DNA of 26,614 bases from an uncultured Christensenellaceae bacterium (GCA_910588695.1 CAJUOV010000001.1:216623-243236); one strand, 5' to 3'; positions 16,390 through 23,239 are shown, counted from the stretch's first letter. Notes: generated by a model not told the origin, from the letters alone. A program made the numbers and translations.

Positions 16390-17094
16390 TTGAAAAGGAC
16401 TTCCCGCGCGATCGCCGCAATTACAAACTGTATCCTCGTAGTCATTATCGCCGTCGTCGGCGTTATCTGTTTTCTTCCGCGCGCCGAGAGCGTTGCGGGG
16501 CTCAAAGAGAACGTATATTATCGGGGTTCGTCCGAGGACGGCGTTTCTCTGATGATCAACGTCTATTGGGGCACCAAAGAAGTCTACGGAATTCTCGACG
16601 TGTTGGACGAGTATGAGGCGAAAGCAACTTTTTTTATCGGGGGAAGCTGGGCGGACGACAACGTGGACTGTCTGAAAGAGATCTCCGCCCGCGGGCACGA
16701 ACTCGGCTCGCACGGCTATTTTCACCGCGACCAAGACAAGCTCGATTACGCCGCCAATTATCAGGAGATCAAGACGAGCGTGGATTATATCTCTAAGGCG
16801 GCGGGCGTAGAGATAAAGTTGTTTGCTCCGCCTTCGGGCGCGTACAATGACGATACGATCAAAGCTGCTCTTGCGCTCAATCTCAAAACGGTAATGTGGA
16901 GCAAAGACACGATCGACTGGCGGGACAAGAATAAAGAGGATTGCTTCCGCCGCGCCACGAAAGACGCAAAGGGCGGGGATCTGATTTTAATGCACCCCAT
17001 GGCGCACACGCTCGAAGCGCTGCCGTCGATCTTGCAGTACTATCGTGACAACGGCTTGAAGCCGATTACGGTCGGTGAGAATCTCGGCGGGTAA
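16390..17094 (+). CDS. Polysaccharide deacetylase-like (NodB fold) membrane-anchored protein, divergent active site
   Basis: One N-terminal transmembrane segment (about residues 8-29) followed by a NodB-fold carbohydrate esterase domain facing outward. The metal-binding histidine pair is kept (SHGYFH, His108/His112), as are the APPSGAY loop and the LILMHPM end. But the first catalytic motif, normally TFDDG with the base and a metal-ligand Asp, reads MINVYWG (55-61). Catalysis as a standard deacetylase is therefore doubtful. A TTG start is supported by GAGGT 7 bases upstream; no ATG fits. An imperfect hairpin at 16344-16380 precedes it. Role in cell-wall or sporulation polysaccharide metabolism is possible but unproven. 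Confidence 0.85.
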   Translation: MKRTSRAIAAITNCILVVIIAVVGVICFLPRAESVAGLKENVYYRGSSEDGVSLMINVYWGTKEVYGILDVLDEYEAKATFFIGGSWADDNVDCLKEISARGHELGSHGYFHRDQDKLDYAANYQEIKTSVDYISKAAGVEIKLFAPPSGAYNDDTIKAALALNLKTVMWSKDTIDWRDKNKEDCFRRATKDAKGGDLILMHPMAHTLEALPSILQYYRDNGLKPITVGENLGG

Positions 17095-17159
17095 ATCGGC
17101 AACGCACGACTTTTTGTTATGCTAAGAAAAAGCGTGATCATACATACAAGGAGAAAAAC

Positions 17160-18398
17160 ATGGTAAAATCAACGACATTGAAAAACGGCGTGCGCGTCGT
17201 CGTCAAACGAATGGAGGGGCTTCTGTCCGTCACGATAGGAATTTTGGTCGGCACGGGCGCCGCCTACGAAAACGATGCCGAGGACGGAATCTCGCATTTC
17301 ATCGAACATATGCAGTTCAAGGGGACAAATACGCGGACTGCGTTTGAGATTTCCGATTCGTTCGATGCGATCGGCGCGCAGGTCAACGCGTTTACGGGGA
17401 AGGATTTGACCTGTTACTACGCCAAAGCGACGAGCGATCATGCGGGCGAAGCATTTACGCTGCTCGCCGATCTATTTTTGAACAGTACTTTTCCGGAAGA
17501 GGAAATGAAGCGGGAAAAGGGAGTCGTTGTCGAGGAGATCAATATGGACGAAGATACGCCCGACGATCTCTGTCTCGATCTTCTCTCGCGCGCGTCGTTC
17601 GGCGACGACAACTACGGCAGAAATATTTTGGGTCCCGCCAAGAACGTCAAGGGATTCACCCGAGAAGATGTGTTTGCATACAAGAGCGAGCGGTACTGTC
17701 CGCAGAATATCGTCATTTCGTTTGCAGGCAATATCGGGCTCGACGAAGCGGAGGAGCTTGCCGAGCGATATTTCGGCGATATGGAGTGCGGAAACTTCGT
17801 GCAACGGCAAAAGAACGTAGTTTGGAAAGGCGGCAGCCTGTTCCGCAAAAAGCCTATCGAACAGGCGCACTTTGCATTCGGTTTTCCTACGGTGGAGCGC
17901 GATCATAAAGATTTTGCCGCTACGCAGGTGATGAACGTTATTTTGGGCGGCGGCATGAGTTCGCGACTTTTCAAGCGGGTAAGGGAGGAACTCGGGCTTG
18001 CCTATTCGGTGTATTCCTATTCTTCGCATTACAGCGAAACGGGATTATTTACGGTATATGCGGGAGTGAACCCGCAAAAAGCGGAGGATGCGGCTCAGGC
18101 GGTGAGAGAGGTGATTCTCTCTCTCAAACGCGAAGGCGTAACGAACGAGGAATTTTTGCGCGGGAAAGAACAGCTTCGTTCCGGCAATATCTATTCGCAG
18201 GAAAATACCGCTTCGCAAATGCTGCTCTACGGGAAACAAATGCTCTATCGGAACGAAGTCTACGACTTTGAAAAACGCATGACGGAAATCGCATCCGTCA
18301 CTGCGGACGATGTGACGCGGGTGATCGCGGAGAACTTCGATTTCTCCCGCGCTTCCGTGGCGAGCGTCGGAAATCTCAAAAAGGCGATTTCGCTGTGA
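17160..18398 (+). CDS. M16-family zinc metallopeptidase
   Basis: Pitrilysin/processing-peptidase type. The inverted zinc motif HFIEH gives His46, Glu49 and His50; the third ligand Glu comes about 76 residues later in VVEEIN (Glu125/126). The C-terminal half has the second M16 domain with GGGMSSRLFKRVREELGLAYSV. Cytoplasmic, no signal peptide, 412 residues, as in the short bacterial YmxG-like members. Start set by AAGGAG 7 bases before the ATG. A bulged hairpin (CACG-A-CTTTTT / AAAAAGCGTG, 17105-17136) lies just upstream. Its stop overlaps the next start as GTGA. Confidence 0.94.
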   Translation: MVKSTTLKNGVRVVVKRMEGLLSVTIGILVGTGAAYENDAEDGISHFIEHMQFKGTNTRTAFEISDSFDAIGAQVNAFTGKDLTCYYAKATSDHAGEAFTLLADLFLNSTFPEEEMKREKGVVVEEINMDEDTPDDLCLDLLSRASFGDDNYGRNILGPAKNVKGFTREDVFAYKSERYCPQNIVISFAGNIGLDEAEELAERYFGDMECGNFVQRQKNVVWKGGSLFRKKPIEQAHFAFGFPTVERDHKDFAATQVMNVILGGGMSSRLFKRVREELGLAYSVYSYSSHYSETGLFTVYAGVNPQKAEDAAQAVREVILSLKREGVTNEEFLRGKEQLRSGNIYSQENTASQMLLYGKQMLYRNEVYDFEKRMTEIASVTADDVTRVIAENFDFSRASVASVGNLKKAISL

Positions 18399-18877
18399 CT
18401 GCGGTAGAGGGGTTTCCGCCTTTCTTCGATAAAGAAAGCGTTCTTCTGATTCTGGGCAGCTTTCCGTCGGTGAAGAGCCGTGCGGAGGGATTTTATTACG
18501 GTAATCGCCAAAACAGGTTCTGGAAAACTCTGAGCGGATATTTCGGCGAACAAATCCCCAAAGAGGTTGCAGATAAAAAGGACTTGGTTCGGCGCCGCAA
18601 AATCGCGCTGTGGGACGCGGTGATTTCCTGCGAGATCGACGGATCGAAAGACGCGTCTATCCGCAATGCAGCGATTGCAGACATTCCCGCGCTGATTCGA
18701 AAGAGCAACATCGAAGCAATATTCTGCAACGGCGGCAAGTCATATTCGGTCGTGGAGGAATACTATCCCGAGTTGTTGCCGCTCGTGACGAAATTGCCCT
18801 CGACGTCGCCCGCCAATCCTCGTTTTTCAGCGGCGGTTTGGTACGGCGCGTTGGACGGTATATTCAAGAGGAACTGA
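18395..18877 (+). CDS. DNA-deoxyinosine glycosylase (uracil-DNA glycosylase superfamily, family 6-like)
   Basis: 160 residues with the UDG-fold signatures of hypoxanthine-DNA glycosylases: LILGSFPSVKSR at the active-site loop, YYGNRQNRFWKTL (the NxFW motif), and LPSTSPANPR near the C-terminus. Such enzymes excise deaminated adenine (hypoxanthine) from DNA as the first step of base excision repair. The start is a GTG overlapping the M16 stop; translation is therefore coupled. The following gene is another base-repair glycosylase, which supports the assignment. Confidence 0.88.
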   Translation: MTAVEGFPPFFDKESVLLILGSFPSVKSRAEGFYYGNRQNRFWKTLSGYFGEQIPKEVADKKDLVRRRKIALWDAVISCEIDGSKDASIRNAAIADIPALIRKSNIEAIFCNGGKSYSVVEEYYPELLPLVTKLPSTSPANPRFSAAVWYGALDGIFKRN

Positions 18878-18878
18878 T

Positions 18879-19550
18879 ATGATCACTTACGAAGAAACGC
18901 TCTTGCGGCTCAGAGCTTTACAGGACGATAAATACGCCGCATTTCATAAAAGGCTGCTGAAAAACGATTCGATTGAACTGATCGGCGTCAGAACGCCGCA
19001 GCTTCGCGCGCTTGCAAAGGAATGGAAAGGGGAACAGGATATTTTTCTGTCTTTTCCCGACGAGTATTATGAGATCACTCTCCTCAAATGCGCACTTGTC
19101 GGAATGTTGCCGTATGATAAATTTATCGGGTATATCGATTCGATCCTTCCTCTTCTGAATAATTGGGCGACCTGCGATCTGTTCGAAGCGCCCTGCATTA
19201 AAAAACACAGAGAGGAATTTCTGCCGTTTATCCGTAAGTATTTACAGAGCGGAAAGGAATTTACCGTCCGCTATGCGCTTGTGGCGCTTTTGCGCTATTA
19301 TATGGATCGGGAATATCTGACATGTATTTTTGACTGCGTGGAGCATGCGGACGAAAAGCAGTATTACATCATGATGGGCGCCGCATGGCTGATCGCGGAA
19401 GTACTTGTTAAATTCTACGAAGAAGGCGTTGCTTATTTAAGCGAAAACAGATTGCCTGCGGCGGTGCATAATAAGGCGATTCAAAAGGCGTGCGAATCTT
19501 TCAGGATAGCGGTAGAACAAAAAGCGGAATTGAAATCGTTGCGCCGATAA
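18879..19550 (+). CDS. AlkD-like DNA alkylation repair protein (HEAT-repeat DNA glycosylase)
   Basis: 223 residues, nearly all helical, with the family signature GVRTPQLRALAKEW near residue 36 and NNWATCDLFEAP near residue 94. AlkD-type enzymes remove bulky or cationic alkylated bases such as 7-methylguanine by wrapping DNA in HEAT-like repeats. AAGAGGA precedes the ATG, which lies one base after the glycosylase stop. The pair makes a small DNA-repair cassette downstream of the M16 gene. No terminator is obvious before the acpP promoter. Confidence 0.88.
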   Translation: MITYEETLLRLRALQDDKYAAFHKRLLKNDSIELIGVRTPQLRALAKEWKGEQDIFLSFPDEYYEITLLKCALVGMLPYDKFIGYIDSILPLLNNWATCDLFEAPCIKKHREEFLPFIRKYLQSGKEFTVRYALVALLRYYMDREYLTCIFDCVEHADEKQYYIMMGAAWLIAEVLVKFYEEGVAYLSENRLPAAVHNKAIQKACESFRIAVEQKAELKSLRR

Positions 19551-19560
19551 CTCAAATCGG

Positions 19561-19589
19561 TTGACTTTATGTGAAAATTCGGTTATAAT
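19561..19589 (+). promoter_or_regulatory. Promoter of acpP
   Basis: TTGACT at 19561-19566 and TATAAT at 19584-19589, spacer 17 bp, 38 bases before the acpP ATG. Confidence 0.88.
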
Positions 19590-19627
19590 ACATACAAGTA
19601 GCCGTTTGGCTGCGCGGAGGAAAGTTT

Positions 19628-19855
19628 ATGTTTGATAAGGTTTGTAAAATGCTGGCGGAACAGCTCAAAATTGACGTGAGCAAAATTACGCCCGAAGCGG
19701 AAGTCGTCAAGGATCTGGGAGCGGATTCTCTCGATGTCGTCGAACTTATGATGGCGCTTGAAGACGAATACGGCATAACGCTGCCCGAGGGAAAAGTTGA
19801 AAGCGTCAAGACGGTGCAGGATATCGTCGATATGCTCAACGAAATCGAACAGTAA
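19628..19855 (+). CDS. acpP: Acyl carrier protein
   Basis: A 75-residue acidic four-helix carrier of fatty-acid synthesis. The phosphopantetheine attachment site is Ser34 in LGADSLDVVEL. The end (VQDIVDMLNE) is the usual one. GGAGG stands 7 bases before the ATG. It has its own consensus promoter and is not next to other fab genes, so it is a single-gene unit, ended by a modest hairpin with T-rich tail. Confidence 0.96.
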   Translation: MFDKVCKMLAEQLKIDVSKITPEAEVVKDLGADSLDVVELMMALEDEYGITLPEGKVESVKTVQDIVDMLNEIEQ

Positions 19856-19865
19856 CGGGGTTGGC

Positions 19866-19895
19866 GGGATTTCCATAAAATCCCCGTTCGGTTTT
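19866..19895 (+). terminator. Probable terminator after acpP
   Basis: Stem GGGATTT / AAATCCC (19866-19872 / 19878-19884) with loop CCATA, followed by CCGTTCGGTTTTC. The T tract is interrupted, so efficiency is uncertain. Confidence 0.4.
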
Positions 19896-19896
19896 C

Positions 19897-19925
19897 TTGC
19901 TTTTTCAGCATATTTCTGATATACT
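19897..19925 (+). promoter_or_regulatory. Promoter of the 6S RNA gene
   Basis: TTGCTT at 19897-19902 and TATACT at 19920-19925, spacer 17 bp. The predicted start near 19932 coincides with the first base of the 6S closing stem. Confidence 0.65.
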
Positions 19926-19931
19926 GAATCT

Positions 19932-20114
19932 GATGTCTGCGGTGTTCGGAGAGCGTGAAAACGGTAATCCACAAAGTAAATTCGGGGACGGAAGTCAGGC
20001 GGAATAGATAAGGTCTGTATTATTACGGAAAGGTCGACGTTCGTTTGCTTGTTCCCACCTGCGAGAAGCGGGTTAACACTTTTTCGCTTTGCGGCACAGG
20101 CGGATATCTTTTTT
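19932..20114 (+). ncRNA. ssrS: 6S RNA
   Basis: No gene is present, but the 183 bases fold like 6S RNA, which mimics an open promoter and binds the housekeeping RNA polymerase. The closing stem pairs 19932-19940 (GATGTCTGC) with 20100-20108 (GCGGATATC), then 19950-19955 (AGAGCG) with 20085-20090 (CGCTTT). A large central bubble follows. Its 3' side holds the small hairpin CCTGC-GAGAA-GCGGG (20058-20072), a known Firmicutes feature. The terminal arm starts GGGGAC/GTTCCC (19984-19989 / 20051-20056). Six Ts follow the closing stem as a terminator, and a promoter sits at the right distance upstream. Length is typical. Identified by structure, not by search. Confidence 0.82.
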
Positions 20115-20146
20115 GTAAAAATTACGGATTTGCATTGTAAAATTTG

Positions 20147-20175
20147 TTGCAACCGTTTTCAGTTTATGTTATAAT
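20147..20175 (+). promoter_or_regulatory. Promoter of the leader-tRNA-Glu transcript
   Basis: TTGCAA at 20147-20152 and TATAAT at 20170-20175, spacer 17 bp. Predicted start near 20182, about 140 bases before the tRNA. Confidence 0.82.
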
Positions 20176-20181
20176 TCCTTT

Positions 20182-20320
20182 GCTTGCAGGATCAACGTAG
20201 CGAAAAAGATTCAGCCGTGCGGAGCCCTGCACGGCGATAAGGCGGAATCCGCATCGCGGATTCTCGACAACAGTACTCGCGAAAATTTGTTTTACCCAGC
20301 ATAAGAAATATTGTGAATAA
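20182..20320 (+). ncRNA. Structured transcribed leader of unknown identity upstream of tRNA-Glu
   Basis: No ORF of note. Two strong hairpins follow each other: GCCGTGC / GCACGGC (20214-20220 / 20229-20235, 8-base loop) and GAATCCGC / GCGGATTC (20245-20252 / 20256-20263, 3-base loop). A weaker outer pairing GCGA (20200-20203) with TCGC (near 20277-20280) could enclose both. There is no terminator between this and the tRNA, so it is probably the processed 5' leader; it could also be a small RNA in its own right. I do not recognise a riboswitch or T-box. Confidence 0.45.
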
Positions 20321-20395
20321 GGCCTTGTGGTCAAGAGGTTAAGACGGCGCCCTCTCACGGCGCAATCCCGGGTTCGATTCCCGGCAAGGTCACCA
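20321..20395 (+). tRNA. tRNA-Glu (anticodon CTC)
   Basis: Full cloverleaf: acceptor GGCCTTG / CAAGGTC (one G-T pair), D arm GTC...GAC, anticodon stem GCGCC / GGCGC with loop CTCTCAC (anticodon CTC, codon GAG), T arm CCGGG-TTCGATT-CCCGG, discriminator A, and an encoded CCA at 20393-20395. A mobile element's integrase lies directly downstream pointing at it, so its 3' end is the likely attachment site. Confidence 0.96.
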
Positions 20396-20441
20396 AAAAA
20401 GCCCGATTTTAGGCGAAATTCGCGTAAAATCGGGCTTTTTT
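20395..20441 (+). terminator. Terminator of tRNA-Glu, probably bidirectional
   Basis: A long stem pairs AAAAAAGCCCGATTTTA (20395-20411) with TAAAATCGGGCTTTTTT (20425-20441); the loop contains a second small stem (GCGAA/TTCGC). The A and T runs on the two sides give a T tract for either strand. It therefore also suits the integrase, whose stop at 20460 faces it. Confidence 0.9.
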
Positions 20442-20459
20442 CATGCGTTTTTACCGATT

Positions 20460-21659
20460 TTATCGCTTATTTCTACGTTTGATAGTAAAAATTGGGGGTA
20501 CATTTGGGGGTACGACAGGTTCATAGCTTACTTTCTCCGCCTCTTTCAGAAGATATTCATCGGAAAGCTCCGTATAAGCGTTCCCCAACGCGCCGAGCGA
20601 GTGTCCCATCATCTCTTCCCGTGCAGCCTCTTCCATTCCGCACTCTTTGCATCGGGAATTAAAAGTTTTTCGCAAATCTTTGAGAATGTGTCCGGGCAGG
20701 ATCGCGCGAAGCCTTTTGCGCAGTTGCTCGGGCTTATAAAAGTGCAGCTCGGCAATGCCGTCGAGGAAGGGGCGGAGCATGGGCGTGATCGGAATGCGTT
20801 TTGTGTGTTCCTTTCCGTCTTTTTGCTTGCTGTTGCGGGCAACAATCATGTTCCCGCAGATTTTCGCCGTTTCAAGCTCGTTGGGACGAAGTCCCGTATA
20901 GAGCGCGGCGGCAAACATGAGCTGGTATTCCGTTCCCGACGATTCGACAAGCAGTTTTTTTTCTTCGTCCCGGGTAAGCGCTTTTCCGTGATTCTTTTCG
21001 TATTTCTCGACGATCACGATTTCAAGAGGGTTATGGCGGATAATATCGTGGCGGATCGCCATTTTCAAAATAACGTTCAGAAGCGAAAAAACTTCCGCTG
21101 CCGTTTTGAGCTTGCGTTGAGCTACGATAGAATCGATGAGCGATTGACACTTTGCGGAAGTAATTTGCGGAATCGGCATGGAGCCGAACTCCGGGAAGAG
21201 ATAGCGATTGTATCTCCATAAATCTTCCTTCATGGTTCGCTCGGCAACGCGCCGTACTCTGAACTTGTTAAAATAGTAGTGCGCAAATTCGTTGAAGGTT
21301 TTGGGAACGGCGTCCGCGTACTCTTTGGGGGTCGGCGTCGGCAAACCGTTATTGAGCAATACGAGAAACCGGTCTTTTGCTTCCTGCAAGGTTTTTGCGG
21401 ATACGGAAATATTGTATCCGTTGCGGCGGTATCTGATCTCATAACTGCAAACGTAGCGACCGTCTGTACGTTTCCGAACGTGGGCGGTGCAGCCCTGCGC
21501 CCGAAATTCTTTTCTGAATGTTTTGGGCATTTTACAAATCTCCTTTTCGTCGAATCGTAAAAGCCTTTCTGTTGACGTGCCTTGCGGCGTGTTCGCAAGC
21601 TCCTGATCGAGTAGGGCTTGCATTTGTTGGAGTAGAGTTCTGAGTTCTTGGTTCTTCAT
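20460..21659 (-). CDS. int: Tyrosine-type site-specific integrase
   Basis: 399 residues. An N-terminal basic arm-binding part (about 45-90), a core-binding SAM-like domain (about 115-215), then the catalytic domain: box I YTGLRPNE (Arg), the lysine hairpin near SKQKDGK, box II KDLRKTF (Arg, with Lys in place of the usual His), MGHSLG, and the nucleophile Tyr in NAYTEL. It catalyses insertion and excision between attachment sites, here presumably the tRNA-Glu 3' end 65 bases away. I chose ATG 21659 because GAGGT lies about 6 bases upstream; an in-frame TTG at 21671 is less likely. A dyad CCGTT-GTA-AACGG (21681-21693) lies in its upstream region. Confidence 0.94.
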   Translation of the reverse strand: MKNQELRTLLQQMQALLDQELANTPQGTSTERLLRFDEKEICKMPKTFRKEFRAQGCTAHVRKRTDGRYVCSYEIRYRRNGYNISVSAKTLQEAKDRFLVLLNNGLPTPTPKEYADAVPKTFNEFAHYYFNKFRVRRVAERTMKEDLWRYNRYLFPEFGSMPIPQITSAKCQSLIDSIVAQRKLKTAAEVFSLLNVILKMAIRHDIIRHNPLEIVIVEKYEKNHGKALTRDEEKKLLVESSGTEYQLMFAAALYTGLRPNELETAKICGNMIVARNSKQKDGKEHTKRIPITPMLRPFLDGIAELHFYKPEQLRKRLRAILPGHILKDLRKTFNSRCKECGMEEAAREEMMGHSLGALGNAYTELSDEYLLKEAEKVSYEPVVPPNVPPIFTIKRRNKR

Positions 21660-21743
21660 AGAGTACCTCAAAAATTTATTCCGTTGTAAACGGTAACAGA
21701 AGTTTAAGGCACTTTTCTTTTTATGAGAATACGGTAATTACAT

Positions 21744-22112
21744 TTATCCCTCCTCATCGGCGTAAAGCTCGGCGAGCTTGATAAAATTCTCCTGCTTCTT
21801 CTTACCGAACTTTCTGCCGATTGTGCGGTAGCATTCTATAAGCGTTTCCTCGTCTGCGGAAACGCTTATTTTTTTGCGGTCGATCACGCCCTGCGCGCGT
21901 TCCTCAGCTGTCCATTCGTCGGCGCCGAGAAGGTAATCGGTAGTAACACCAAAAAATTTAGCAGTTTTCTTTATGGCGGTTTCCGAAGGTTCCGATTCTT
22001 CATTTACCCACCGCGAAACGGCGCGCTGAGAAAATCCGATAGACAACGCTAAATCGGATTGAGTTAAATCATGTTCTACAAGTAAAAGCTTTAATATTTT
22101 TCCAAATTCCAT
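21744..22112 (-). CDS. Cro/CI-type (XRE) transcriptional repressor
   Basis: 122 residues. HTH_3 domain at residues 5-62: LTQSDLALSIGFSQRAVSRW, then the usual EPSETAIKKTAKFFGVTTDYLLG. The C-terminal 60 residues are helical and charged, without a LexA-type peptidase, so induction by RecA self-cleavage is not expected. It is divergent from the rightward operon, and the shared region holds matching dyads, almost certainly its operators. It likely keeps the element silent and controls its own expression. It reads toward the integrase (84-base gap, no terminator), so the two may be co-transcribed. Confidence 0.92.
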   Translation of the reverse strand: MEFGKILKLLLVEHDLTQSDLALSIGFSQRAVSRWVNEESEPSETAIKKTAKFFGVTTDYLLGADEWTAEERAQGVIDRKKISVSADEETLIECYRTIGRKFGKKKQENFIKLAELYADEEG

Positions 22113-22119
22113 ACTCTAA

Positions 22120-22141
22120 TTTTAGAAGTTTTATTCTAAAA
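22120..22141. promoter_or_regulatory. Operator O1 of the element repressor
   Basis: Perfect dyad TTTTAGAA-N6-TTCTAAAA, 8 bases upstream of the repressor ATG and just before the -35 of the rightward promoter. The same arms and spacing recur at 22178-22199. Confidence 0.8.
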
Positions 22142-22145
22142 AGTC

Positions 22146-22174
22146 TTGACATAGCCGAATTATTCTACTATAAT
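22146..22174 (+). promoter_or_regulatory. Rightward (PR-like) promoter of the element
   Basis: Fully consensus TTGACA (22146-22151), 17-bp spacer, TATAAT (22169-22174). It is bracketed by repressor operators. An unregulated promoter this strong would be costly, which fits repression by the adjacent XRE protein. Confidence 0.88.
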
Positions 22175-22177
22175 GCT

Positions 22178-22199
22178 TTTTAGACGAATACTTCTAAAA
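22178..22199. promoter_or_regulatory. Operator O2 of the element repressor
   Basis: Dyad TTTTAGAC-N6-TTCTAAAA, the same 8-6-8 design as O1 with one changed base, covering the expected start of the rightward transcript. O1 and O2 centres are 58 bp apart. Confidence 0.78.
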
Positions 22200-22210
22200 A
22201 TAAGGGCGGT

Positions 22211-22549
22211 TTGCCCGATCTACTTATCGGCAACGACTTGCCGTTAGAACGGCAATTAGGGGGCTTAAAATGCGAAGTAGTTTTTCGCAAAACAAAAACC
22301 GCCCCCGCAGGAACGATTTTGAAAATAAAAGGATTTATTGAAGTAACTGTTTTGAATACAACCGAACGGACGCTGATCAATACTTCGCACATTAAAGAGG
22401 TCATCAAATGTAACGAAGACGGAGAGGCATTTATTGTGCTTTTTACTGATTTGAAAAAGAGAAATTGCCGATTGCGACGGATAGGCTTATATGTTTCCGA
22501 AAGCTACGATTGGATTCTCAACAAAATCCGCGAAGCCGTCGAAGAATAA
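22211..22549 (+). CDS. Small element protein of unknown function (start uncertain)
   Basis: First gene after the rightward promoter. The certain part, from about residue 37 (KIKGFIEVTVLNTTERTLINTSHIKEV...), has the look of short FlbD-like proteins: V-T-x-L-N, I-N-x-x-x-I, then a beta strand and a final amphipathic helix ending NKIREAVEE. Two TTG starts are possible: 22211 (weak GGG upstream) or 22319 (AGGAA 5-6 bases upstream); no ATG fits. The stretch before 22319 contains the palindrome TTGCCGTT-AG-AACGGCAA (22238-22255), which would be more natural in a leader than in a coding region. Function unknown. Confidence 0.65.
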   Translation: MPDLLIGNDLPLERQLGGLKCEVVFRKTKTAPAGTILKIKGFIEVTVLNTTERTLINTSHIKEVIKCNEDGEAFIVLFTDLKKRNCRLRRIGLYVSESYDWILNKIREAVEE

Positions 22550-22570
22550 CAAGTTTGGCAAACAAGTGAT

Positions 22571-23152
22571 TTAGTGGCTGTAAACTTTGTAAGTCTCATT
22601 CGGTACATGGGGTTGTTCGTGAAATGTGAGTTTGTACGTTTTCTCGCGTAAACGAGTATCAAAATATTGAATTTTGAGCTTTGCGACAACATTGCCGTCT
22701 TCTCTAATCGGGAATGTCGGGAAAAAGAAAAAAGCGGTCATAGTCGTATGTTCTTTCACCTCAATAGGGAAGCATACTTTTACGCCCCCGAAGTCGTCAG
22801 GTATGATTTTGTCAAAATCCTCAGGTGTAATATTTTCGTCTGTGGAGGCAATTTTTTCAGCGGGATATAGTTTGCCTTCATGTTCAAGGTCAATAGATAA
22901 AATTTTTCCGATGGCGCTAGACGGGTTTGAAAAATCAATACGGAATTTAGCGAAGTTTTTAATGGAAGCATATTCCATATAACCACTCGGCGCTACCATT
23001 ACACGTTTGTTAATTGCTTCTTTACGTACTATACGAAGCTTGATTTTTGCGATTTGATCTCGCCGTAATGTTATGCATGTAACGGCAGCAACAATAGCGG
23101 AGATTGCGGCAGCAATAGTAGCAATTAAGTTGAAAATTTCTGAAAGCTCCAT
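22571..23152 (-). CDS. Membrane-anchored accessory protein of unknown function, 193 aa
   Basis: One N-terminal transmembrane helix (about residues 7-29, LIATIAAAISAIVAAVTCITL), then a basic stretch and a beta-rich soluble domain of about 150 residues with no motif I recognise. There is a very good AAGGAGG ribosome site 8 bases before the ATG and its own promoter upstream. It is opposite in direction to its neighbours and more AT-rich. Its own promoter and reversed orientation are typical of cargo or 'moron' genes expressed while an element is silent, for example exclusion or defence functions; that role is inference. Confidence 0.8.
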   Translation of the reverse strand: MELSEIFNLIATIAAAISAIVAAVTCITLRRDQIAKIKLRIVRKEAINKRVMVAPSGYMEYASIKNFAKFRIDFSNPSSAIGKILSIDLEHEGKLYPAEKIASTDENITPEDFDKIIPDDFGGVKVCFPIEVKEHTTMTAFFFFPTFPIREDGNVVAKLKIQYFDTRLREKTYKLTFHEQPHVPNETYKVYSH

Positions 23153-23192
23153 TGGATTTTCCTCCTTTGTAGATTTTTGTTGTGAGAACTAA

Positions 23193-23221
23193 ATTTTACC
23201 ATAAAAGCAGGAAAAAGTCAA
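23193..23221 (-). promoter_or_regulatory. Promoter of the minus-strand membrane protein gene
   Basis: On the minus strand: TTGACT (23221-23216), 17-bp spacer, TAAAAT (23198-23193), about 40 bases before the ATG at 23152. Confidence 0.75.
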
Positions 23222-23239
23222 GGGTCTTTGGATCGGGGA

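Noticed and set aside
19583..20152. A 189-codon minus-strand frame over acpP and the 6S RNA
   Set aside because: It runs antisense through acpP and its promoter and through a structured RNA; composition is not protein-like.
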